From an uncultured Ruminococcus sp. (lineage in GTDB: Bacteria; Bacillota; Clostridia; Oscillospirales; Ruminococcaceae), in the NCBI GenBank assembly GCA_900319195.1, contig ONNL01000052.1:1-18768 (forward strand): a DNA stretch of 18,768 nucleotides, written 5' to 3'. Numbering within the stretch: position 1 is the first letter of the stretch; each line of letters starts with the position of its first letter. The position numbers were made by a program, and so were the translations under genes. Of the stretch, positions 13,579-18,768 are shown one piece after another. Under the pieces are notes generated by a model. The model was not told the origin of the DNA. It made no database searches and saw only the letters and a list, made by a program, of their open reading frames with translations.

Positions 13579-14899
13579 TTGCTTCTCTCCTTACAAGTTC
13601 GTTTCCGTCCACATTCCAGACTGTTTTGAGACGGCACACACCGATGTCCCTCACGTCAGAGGTCACCACGAATGAGCACACCCTTCGTATGTCGTCATAC
13701 ATACGTCCGTCATCGGAATGCACAGCAACATCGAGGAAGTAGTTCCCCGGAAGCAGACTGTTCATGACCTTGACAGTCACCGTGCCGCTGTCATGAAGCT
13801 CGGCAAAGTGTCCGCTTTCTATCTCTATATTCGTACCGTAGCAGTGAAGGCTGTCCTCGCGGAAGATACCTATTCCGAAGTTGCCCTTGAGTTCCTTCCT
13901 GTGCGACTTGTAATCCATGCGGATAAATATCTCGTCCTCAGTATCAAAGACATATTTTTTATTGCCGTCCCTGTCGAGCAGTCTGACATCTGTGAATTCA
14001 GCCTGTCCCTCACCCATACGGATAGCAGTTTTATGGCAGAAAGCAGGGAGCTCCGCCTCAGCGTGAGCCTTTTCCTCGCTTATCTTCTTTTTCTTCTCCT
14101 CGTCCTCCTGCTCACGCTTCTCCGTTTCATGAGTGTGAGTCTTTTCGAGCTGTTCGATACGCTTGAGCTCCATGCTCTTGAGGTAAAGCTCGTGCACTAT
14201 CTTCGGAGTGCCGCTCTCACGGATAAGTCCCTCGTCTATCCAGTAGGACGTATCGCATATCTGCTCTATCTGTCCGAGAGAGTGCGAAACGATAACGATA
14301 GTCGTGCCGTTTGCCTTTATCTCGCGGAGCTTATCAAAGCACTTCTTCTGGAAGTTCGCATCACCTACGGCAAGTATCTCGTCGATGAGGAGAATATCCG
14401 CATCCACGTTTATCGCAACAGAAAAAGCAAGGCGCATATACATTCCCGAGGAATACGTCCTTACGGGGTTGTCGATGAACTCCTCAAGCTCGGAAAATTC
14501 AACGATGTCGTCAAGTCTGCGGTCTATCTCCTTTTTGGTGAGACCGAAAATAGCGGCATTCGTGTAGATGTTCTCGCGTCCGCTCATATCGGGGTGGAAT
14601 CCTGCACCGAGCTCGATAAGGCTCGAAACACGTCCGCTCATTTCTATTGTGCCCTCGTCGGGATAGAGTATCCTCGTGAGCAGCTTGAGCGTCGTGCTCT
14701 TGCCGCAGCCGTTATGACCGACAAGTCCGATAGCTTCGCCCTTTTTTACGTTGAAGGAGATGCCTCTCAGCACCCATCTGTCCTCATAGTGACTTCTGTT
14801 GCGGAAGAGTATCCTGTCCTTGAGGTCGTTGCTCTTATCGTAGTATATCTTGAATTTCTTCTTTACGTTTTTAACTTCAATAGCGTTTTCCCTGTCCAT
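13571..14899 (-). CDS. Polysaccharide ABC exporter ATPase with Wzt C-terminal domain
   Basis: This 442-aa ABC ATPase is of the Wzt/TagH/RfbB export class. The nucleotide-binding domain (1-220) shows Walker A GHNGCGKST (61-69), signature YSSGM (149-153), Walker B ILLIDE (169-174) and H-loop His196. Residues about 222-272 are an unusually charged linker (Glu/Lys/Arg runs, QEDEEKKKKISEEK). Residues about 285-430 form a beta-rich Wzt-type C-terminal domain, which in O9a-like systems recognises the modified non-reducing end of the chain. The stop/start arrangement with the permease is TAATG (one base shared), and GGAGG lies 7 bases before its ATG. It should power export of the polysaccharide built by the downstream genes; chain-end recognition is inferred from the domain. 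Confidence 0.94.
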   Translation of the reverse strand: MDRENAIEVKNVKKKFKIYYDKSNDLKDRILFRNRSHYEDRWVLRGISFNVKKGEAIGLVGHNGCGKSTTLKLLTRILYPDEGTIEMSGRVSSLIELGAGFHPDMSGRENIYTNAAIFGLTKKEIDRRLDDIVEFSELEEFIDNPVRTYSSGMYMRLAFSVAINVDADILLIDEILAVGDANFQKKCFDKLREIKANGTTIVIVSHSLGQIEQICDTSYWIDEGLIRESGTPKIVHELYLKSMELKRIEQLEKTHTHETEKREQEDEEKKKKISEEKAHAEAELPAFCHKTAIRMGEGQAEFTDVRLLDRDGNKKYVFDTEDEIFIRMDYKSHRKELKGNFGIGIFREDSLHCYGTNIEIESGHFAELHDSGTVTVKVMNSLLPGNYFLDVAVHSDDGRMYDDIRRVCSFVVTSDVRDIGVCRLKTVWNVDGNELVRREANE

Positions 14900-15690
14900 T
14901 ACATTACCTCCGCAAAGTGTCTTTTAAGCTTTGAAAAGACAAATTCGCCCAGCACGAGCATGATAATGCCGAACGCGACCGCTATCATCAGCGTCGAGAA
15001 TTTCGGTACCCTCGCATAGTAGAGCACATCTCTGTACGCTTCAATTACCGATGTCATTGGATTTATATAGAAGAGCTTCCTTATCCTCTCATTCTGTATC
15101 GTCTCAATGGGATAGAGTACGGGAGTGAGATATATCCAAGCCATAGTGATGATGCCGAGGATATGCTCCATATCTCTGAAAAATACCGTTACAGCGGAGA
15201 AGAGCAGTGCAAGACCGAGCGCCATTACATACTCGACCACCCATATTACAGGCAGTGTCAGCAGCGCTATGAAGTTTATCTGCACGTCCGAGAATACCAC
15301 CGAGAATGCAAGGACTATGAAGATGATTATGAAGGTGAGCAGCATATTCACAAAGCAGCTCGTCACGTATGATATCGGTATGACCTCGCGCGGAAAGTAT
15401 ATCTTCGTGACGAGGTTTTTCGCCGCATTTATCGAATTTGCTCCGCCCTGTATAGATGCGGAAAAGAATATCCACGGCACAAGTGCCACGAACAGGTAGA
15501 GATAGTATTTTTCGATAGGACTTTTCAGTATGAACGAAAATGCTATCGTATATACGATGAGCTGAAACAGAGGATTGATAAATGTCCAAAGGAAGCCGAG
15601 AACAGAGCCTTTATAGCGTCCGCGGAGATCCTTTCTGACGAGCGAGAATATCATTTCTCTGTAATCATACAATTCTTTTATCGTAGTCAT
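14899..15690 (-). CDS. Polysaccharide ABC-2 permease (Wzm/TagG type)
   Basis: This 263-aa integral membrane protein is the ABC-2 permease partner of the following ATPase. The N-terminal KDLRGRYKGSVLGFLWTFINP (19-39) and the C-terminal FYINPMTSVIEAYRDVLYY (about 209-227) are hallmarks of the Wzm/TagG/RfbA family, and six hydrophobic segments can be seen. It forms the channel for a lipid-linked polysaccharide or teichoic-acid-like polymer. It is the first gene of the operon: AAGGAG (15697-15702) lies 6 bases before the ATG, and a consensus promoter lies about 50 bases upstream. The TagG alternative (wall teichoic acid) cannot be excluded, but no glycerol- or ribitol-phosphate polymerase is present. 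Confidence 0.94.
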   Translation of the reverse strand: MTTIKELYDYREMIFSLVRKDLRGRYKGSVLGFLWTFINPLFQLIVYTIAFSFILKSPIEKYYLYLFVALVPWIFFSASIQGGANSINAAKNLVTKIYFPREVIPISYVTSCFVNMLLTFIIIFIVLAFSVVFSDVQINFIALLTLPVIWVVEYVMALGLALLFSAVTVFFRDMEHILGIITMAWIYLTPVLYPIETIQNERIRKLFYINPMTSVIEAYRDVLYYARVPKFSTLMIAVAFGIIMLVLGEFVFSKLKRHFAEVM

Positions 15691-15736
15691 TTAAAGCTCC
15701 TTAAACCAACAAAAATTGCATATGCAGTATCATTTA

Positions 15737-15765
15737 ATTATATCATGAGAGCCAATATATGTCAA
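15737..15765 (-). promoter_or_regulatory. Consensus promoter of the polysaccharide operon
   Basis: On the minus strand: TTGACA (15765-15760), 17-bp spacer, TATAAT (15742-15737), with TG one base before the -10. Both boxes are perfect consensus. Predicted start near 15730, giving a 40-nt leader. No other strong promoter was seen down to 4477, so the eleven genes likely share this one. Confidence 0.9.
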
Positions 15766-15806
15766 GTAGCATAATCACCGAATTTGAATAGCACAAAGGA
15801 TTTATT

Positions 15807-15823
15807 TTATCGTTTATTATCGT
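15807..15823. promoter_or_regulatory. Direct repeats upstream of the operon promoter
   Basis: TTATCGT occurs at 15807-15813 and 15817-15823, exactly 10 bp apart (one helical turn), about 42 bp upstream of the -35 box. Such spacing is common for response-regulator sites. The sequence is AT-rich, so chance is possible. Confidence 0.3.
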
Positions 15824-15850
15824 AATATGGCGGTTTTCGGTCAGTCGGCA

Positions 15851-15882
15851 CAAAAAATCACCCGTACTGATGTGTACGGGTG
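15851..15882 (-). terminator. Rho-independent terminator of the glgA operon
   Basis: A perfect 9-bp stem CACCCGTAC/GTACGGGTG (15882-15874 with 15867-15859, loop of six) is followed on the minus strand by A and six T (15857-15852). It begins six bases after the stop codon of the 82-aa gene. Confidence 0.92.
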
Positions 15883-15888
15883 ATGTAT

Positions 15889-16137
15889 TCACGGGTCCTG
15901 CTTATAGGTCTCCTCGAGCCACTTTATCATTTCACCGAAACCCTCTTCATTTCTCTCAAATTCAGCCTCATGCTCAATCTCAGCCTTATCGGAGCACAGT
16001 CTGCCGTGCCATGTCACTATCCTGAACCTATCGCCGTAGAATATCCTGTAAGCGAAATTGTCCTTGCTGCCCGAAAAGTCGTTCCCGCAGTCAAAATAGT
16101 GATATTTCGGTATCTCGAAGATTTCCGATACGCTCAA
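15889..16137 (-). CDS. 82-aa protein of unknown function
   Basis: I do not recognise this small acidic soluble protein. It starts with TTG at 16137, overlapping the HAD gene's stop (TTGA), with GGGAGG (16148-16153) 10 bases upstream inside the HAD gene; no in-frame ATG is available near the start. The first half is aromatic and beta-like (KYHYFDCGNDF, NFAYRIFYGDRFRIVTWHGR). The second half is Glu-rich and helical (EHEAEFERNEEGFGEMIKWLEE). There is no signal peptide and no membrane segment. The good ribosome site, the overlap and the terminator right after the stop support a real gene. Its place behind glgA and the HAD gene suggests a role in sugar-phosphate or glycogen metabolism, but nothing in the sequence proves it. 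Confidence 0.7.
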   Translation of the reverse strand: MSVSEIFEIPKYHYFDCGNDFSGSKDNFAYRIFYGDRFRIVTWHGRLCSDKAEIEHEAEFERNEEGFGEMIKWLEETYKQDP

Positions 16138-16796
16138 TTCGTTTCAGCCTCCCTTTCAAAGAAATCAATTGCTTGTGCAAGGTCGTTATAGACCGCGCTC
16201 AGAAGCGGCTCCACCTCGTCATCGGGCGGAGTGAGGTCGGGTATCATTATCGCCATGCAGCCTGCCGAATGTGCCGACTTTATGCCGTTCGGTGAGTCCT
16301 CAAACGCCGCGCACTGCTGCGGAGGGAGTCCGAGCTCATGTGCTGCCGTGAGGTATATCTCGGGGTCGGGCTTGCCGTTTGTGACCATATCGCCGCAGAT
16401 AACAGCGTCGAAGTAATCCGCCGCACAGATGATCTTCAGGTACATTTCAGTCCTCTCGCGCGGAGTGGCAGTCGCAACTGCGATACGGCGGTCAGTCCTT
16501 TTAAGATAGCCGAGCAGCTCAAAGAGACCGCTCTTGACCTCAATGCCGTTTTCAGCGATATACGCATTCATGAGCTCCGTCCTGTGTGCCCTCACATCTT
16601 CGCTCGGGAAGTCCTCACCGAAAAAGCCTTTCAGCTTAGGTATGGAATATTTCCTCGCAAGACTGCGGATAGCATAGACGTGCTCCTCCTTCATATCATA
16701 GCCGAAATCAGCCGCGGACTGTATCCAGAACCTCACATAGAGCTTTTCGGTATCTATCATCAGTCCGTCCATGTCAAAGACTGCGCCTTTTATCAT
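16134..16796 (-). CDS. HAD-family phosphatase / beta-phosphoglucomutase-like
   Basis: This 220-aa haloacid dehalogenase-superfamily hydrolase is of the beta-phosphoglucomutase/sugar-phosphatase subgroup. All four motifs are present: nucleophile Asp8 and acid/base Asp10 in FDMDGLMIDTE, Thr109 in VATATP, Lys142 in NGKPDPEIY, and Glu166-Asp167 in FEDSPNG. An alpha-helical cap lies at about 16-85. The enzyme should act on a small phosphorylated sugar in the cytoplasm; whether it is a phosphatase or a phosphomutase cannot be read. It starts 10 bases after glgA with an AGGAG-type site and overlaps the next gene by four bases, so it belongs to the glgA operon. A role in supplying or balancing glucose phosphates for glycogen is inference. 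Confidence 0.93.
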   Translation of the reverse strand: MIKGAVFDMDGLMIDTEKLYVRFWIQSAADFGYDMKEEHVYAIRSLARKYSIPKLKGFFGEDFPSEDVRAHRTELMNAYIAENGIEVKSGLFELLGYLKRTDRRIAVATATPRERTEMYLKIICAADYFDAVICGDMVTNGKPDPEIYLTAAHELGLPPQQCAAFEDSPNGIKSAHSAGCMAIMIPDLTPPDDEVEPLLSAVYNDLAQAIDFFEREAETN

Positions 16797-16806
16797 AGTC
16801 TGCTCC

Positions 16807-18261
16807 TTACCAGTTTATCATCCAGTTATACATACCCTCATACTGCTTTGCGGAACTGTTCCACGAGAAATCGGTCTCCATGCCGCGCTTGACCATTTCG
16901 TCCCATGCCTTGCGGTCGTCATAGTATACCTGCTTGGAGTAATTGATCGCGCCAAGCATTTCGTCGCCGTTGTAGTTTGCAAACGAGAAGCCCGTGCCGC
17001 TGTTCTCAAATCTGTTATACGGCTCGACTGTGTCCTTGAGCCCGCCTGTCTCACGTACTATCGGCACTGTACCATAGCGGAGAGCGATGAGCTGAGTGAG
17101 TCCGCACGGCTCGAAGAGCGAGGGCATGAGCACTGTATCAGCCGCCGCATAGAGCTTGTGTGCAAGGTCGTCCGAGTAGTAGATGTTAGCGGAAACTCTC
17201 TCGGGATACTTCCACTGATAGTGCTTGAAAACGTTCTCGTATCTCGGGTCGCCCGTACCGACTACCACAAACTGAGTATTCTCGTCGCAGATACGCTCTA
17301 TCGCGTAATTCACGAGGTCAAGACCCTTCTGGTCGGTGAGACGCGAGATAATGCATATCATGTATTTATCCCTGTCAACAGGCAGTCCGAGCTGTTCCTG
17401 AAGCTTTTCCTTGTTTACAGCCTTCTGCTCCTTGAAATTGCCCGAGTTGAAGTTTGCGTATATCTTCTTATCCGTCTGCGGATCGTATACATTGTAGTCG
17501 ATACCGTTCACGATACCGCGGAGCGAAGCCGCACGCGCCCTGAGAAGTCCGTCGAGCTGTTCGCCATAGAATGGCATTTTTATCTCCTCGGCATAGTTCT
17601 CGCTTACCGTGGTTATATAGTCCGCGTAGACAAGTCCGCCCTTGAGCATATTCGCATTTCTGTTGAATTCAAGCTTGTCGGGAGTGAACATATAATCGGG
17701 GAGATTTGTATTATACTTGAATGTGTCGATGTTCCAAACGCCCTGAAATTTGAGATTGTGGATAGTCATTATAGTCTTTGTCGAGCTGTAGAAGGGATTC
17801 GTCGCAAATGCCGTATGGAGAAATACGGGGATAAGCGCCGACTGCCAGTCATGACAGTGGATAATGTCGGGGCGGAATCCAATGACGGGCATTATAGCCA
17901 GTACAGCCTTACAGAAGAAGGTGAAGCGCTCGATGTCCCACCTTACGTCCGATGAATAGGGTGAATCGCACTTGAAGTAATATTCATTGTCAACGAAATA
18001 GTACTTTATCCCATCGAATTCATATTCCATTATTCCGACATGGGAGCCCACAGGTCTCTTGCCGTAGTCCATATAGAAGTGCTGAACGTACTTGAACTGT
18101 CCCCTGTATTTTTCGGGAATGCAGGTATAGTACGGAATGATAACTCTGACATCGTATTCCTTTTTGTCGAGGTACTGAGGCAGTGAACCGACAACGTCGG
18201 CAAGTCCGCCTGTTTTTATGAAGGGAACGCATTCTGATGCTGCAAATAAAATATTTTTCAT
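16807..18261 (-). CDS. glgA: Glycogen synthase (ADP-glucose type)
   Basis: This 484-aa GT5 enzyme transfers glucose from ADP-glucose to the non-reducing end of an alpha-1,4-glucan. Landmarks are the donor-site KTGGLADV (16-23), CHDW (136-139), the IVNGIDYNVYDP stretch (250-261), the SRLTDQKG loop (306-313, Arg307 and Lys312), the donor-binding Glu384 in SLFEPCGLTQ, and ETGGLKDTV (404-412). The length is standard for bacterial GlgA. I chose ATG 18261 because AAAGGAG (18270-18276) lies 8 bases upstream; an in-frame start at 18294 would add 11 non-conserved residues and has no site. No glgC, glgB or glgP is in the window, so this is a split glycogen locus. It is the first gene of a three-gene operon under its own promoter. 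Confidence 0.97.
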   Translation of the reverse strand: MKNILFAASECVPFIKTGGLADVVGSLPQYLDKKEYDVRVIIPYYTCIPEKYRGQFKYVQHFYMDYGKRPVGSHVGIMEYEFDGIKYYFVDNEYYFKCDSPYSSDVRWDIERFTFFCKAVLAIMPVIGFRPDIIHCHDWQSALIPVFLHTAFATNPFYSSTKTIMTIHNLKFQGVWNIDTFKYNTNLPDYMFTPDKLEFNRNANMLKGGLVYADYITTVSENYAEEIKMPFYGEQLDGLLRARAASLRGIVNGIDYNVYDPQTDKKIYANFNSGNFKEQKAVNKEKLQEQLGLPVDRDKYMICIISRLTDQKGLDLVNYAIERICDENTQFVVVGTGDPRYENVFKHYQWKYPERVSANIYYSDDLAHKLYAAADTVLMPSLFEPCGLTQLIALRYGTVPIVRETGGLKDTVEPYNRFENSGTGFSFANYNGDEMLGAINYSKQVYYDDRKAWDEMVKRGMETDFSWNSSAKQYEGMYNWMINW

Positions 18262-18310
18262 GTCATCTGCTCCTTTATCGGAAAATGTGGTCATATGACT
18301 ACTTATAAAT

Positions 18311-18339
18311 ATTATACACTATTTTTTCGTTCCAGTCAA
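18311..18339 (-). promoter_or_regulatory. Promoter of the glgA operon
   Basis: On the minus strand: TTGACT (18339-18334), 17-bp spacer, TATAAT (18316-18311). Predicted start near 18304, giving a leader of about 43 nt. Confidence 0.88.
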
Positions 18340-18360
18340 TACGATTTTTATAAATTGCGA

Positions 18361-18479
18361 CGATTTTTTAATCAACTGTCCCAAAGCGAACGATAGCCGC
18401 TGCCGACAGCCTTTCAGACGCTTTCGCGGTGAGCCTTCCGGGAAGATCTTCACTCTGTTCCATTTGTAAGCCTTAATTC
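18361..18479. other. Non-coding stretch, nothing recognised
   Basis: No gene with a start and ribosome site is visible. It contains a 10-bp palindrome GAAGATCTTC near 18442 and an AAAGCG/CGCTTT inverted pair. The minus strand is open for about 30 codons without a start, which may be a decayed repeat rather than a gene. Confidence 0.3.
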
Positions 18480-18558
18480 AAAATTCCGCCTGACAGGGTA
18501 CACATTCAAACAATGCCTTTTGCTCACAGAAGGAGCGTACCCTGTCAGGCGGAATTTT
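18480..18558. repeat. Perfect 22-bp inverted repeat
   Basis: The arm at 18480-18501 pairs perfectly with 18537-18558 around a 35-base loop that holds a further CCTT/AAGG pairing. At 79 bp it fits a miniature inverted-repeat element or a strong hairpin; no transposase is nearby. No T-run clearly outside the stem is seen. Confidence 0.85.
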
Positions 18559-18564
18559 CAGTTT

Positions 18565-18653
18565 AGGGTGCCTCTAAAAACCTGTTTGGTTAAGGAAAAA
18601 TCAGATACAGTGCATAGCTGATTTTTTCCGGAAGAGGTTTTTAGAGGTGCCCT
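18565..18653 (+). repeat. Nested 19-bp inverted repeat
   Basis: The outer stem 18565-18583 with 18635-18653 has 17 Watson-Crick pairs plus two G-U wobbles valid on the plus strand. The inner stem is 18594-18604 with 18618-18629 (one bulged T). It directly abuts the 48-bp repeat copy B, just as the nested hairpin at 4302-4373 follows copy A. Confidence 0.8.
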
Positions 18654-18701
18654 TTAAAGTCTTTGAAATGGGTTTCGGGGTGACTCCCTGCAGTGCAGGG
18701 T
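18654..18701 (-). repeat. 48-bp dispersed repeat, copy B
   Basis: Inverted partner of 4247-4294 (45 of 48 identical). It holds a 7-bp palindrome CCCTGCA/TGCAGGG with a one-base centre; in copy A one pair of this palindrome becomes a G-U wobble, so pairing is kept. Confidence 0.85.
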
Positions 18702-18704
18702 GCG

Positions 18705-18734
18705 GGTGTCCGGTGGACACCTCTGCGAAGCAGA
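18705..18734. repeat. Two small hairpins after repeat copy B
   Basis: GGTGTCC GGT GGACACC (18705-18721) is followed directly by TCTGC GAA GCAGA (18722-18734). They continue the repeat-rich stretch, which runs off the window end; the last bases (18735-18768) are GC-rich and show no gene. Confidence 0.6.
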
Positions 18735-18768
18735 AGCACCGACCGAGCCGACAGGCGAGACGATGTCC

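Noticed and set aside
13718..15019. Plus-strand open frame of 433 codons opposite the ABC transporter genes
   Set aside because: It is a shadow; the minus strand encodes complete Walker A, signature and Walker B motifs.
16771..17955. Plus-strand open frame of 394 codons opposite glgA
   Set aside because: It is a shadow of glgA, which has all conserved motifs on the minus strand.
18262..18294. Eleven-residue N-terminal extension of GlgA
   Set aside because: The AAAGGAG site at 18270-18276 and the conserved KNILFAASE start favour ATG 18261.

Overview
The window looks like chromosomal DNA from a Clostridia-class gut or rumen bacterium, most likely Ruminococcus-like. This is inferred from the mid GC content, strong GGAGG-type ribosome binding sites, TTGACA/TATAAT promoters, a two-ferredoxin-domain [FeFe] hydrogenase of sensory type, and a DUF5662 protein. 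No ribosomal marker is present, so the genus is not proven.

Left block (1-4114, + strand). A structured repeat in minus orientation (11-97) precedes a LacI-family regulator (241-1293), which is translationally coupled through an ATGA overlap to a DUF5662 protein (1290-1868). The 560-base gap that follows holds an isolated strong promoter (1937-1964), a very stable hairpin region that may be a small RNA (about 1971-2105), and a second strong promoter (2183-2211). That second promoter drives, through a leader of about 210 nt, a sensory-type [FeFe] hydrogenase (2429-4114).

Spacer (4115-4476). This stretch packs a second copy of the left-hand structured repeat, a 48-bp dispersed repeat, a nested 20-bp hairpin and a terminator-like hairpin.

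Central operon (15690 down to 4477, - strand). One consensus promoter (15765-15737) reads eleven tightly packed or overlapping genes: ABC-2 permease, ABC ATPase with a Wzt-type C-terminal domain, FkbM methyltransferase with a coiled-coil N-terminus, a 166-aa coiled-coil protein, two GT4 glycosyltransferases, a 749-aa GT-C-like membrane protein, a Dpm1/GtrB-like GT2, a GT-B glycosyltransferase and an LPG-synthase-TM-type flippase-like protein. That is a surface polysaccharide made in the cytoplasm, perhaps end-capped by methylation, exported by the Wzm/Wzt-type transporter, and possibly decorated outside the membrane by the GT2/flippase/GT-C trio.

Right block (18261 down to 15889, - strand). 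A second consensus promoter (18339-18311) drives glgA (glycogen synthase), a HAD phosphatase/phosphomutase-like gene and an 82-aa unknown protein with a TTG start, closed by a clear rho-independent terminator (15882-15851). The rightmost 400 bases hold no gene but several long inverted repeats and the inverted partner (18654-18701) of the 48-bp repeat at 4247-4294, so the two - strand operons lie between inverted copies of the same repeat.

The strongest candidates for something undescribed are the paired, covarying structured repeats, the promoter-plus-hairpin locus at 1937-2105, and the possible capping/length-control and outside-glycosylation modules in the polysaccharide operon.
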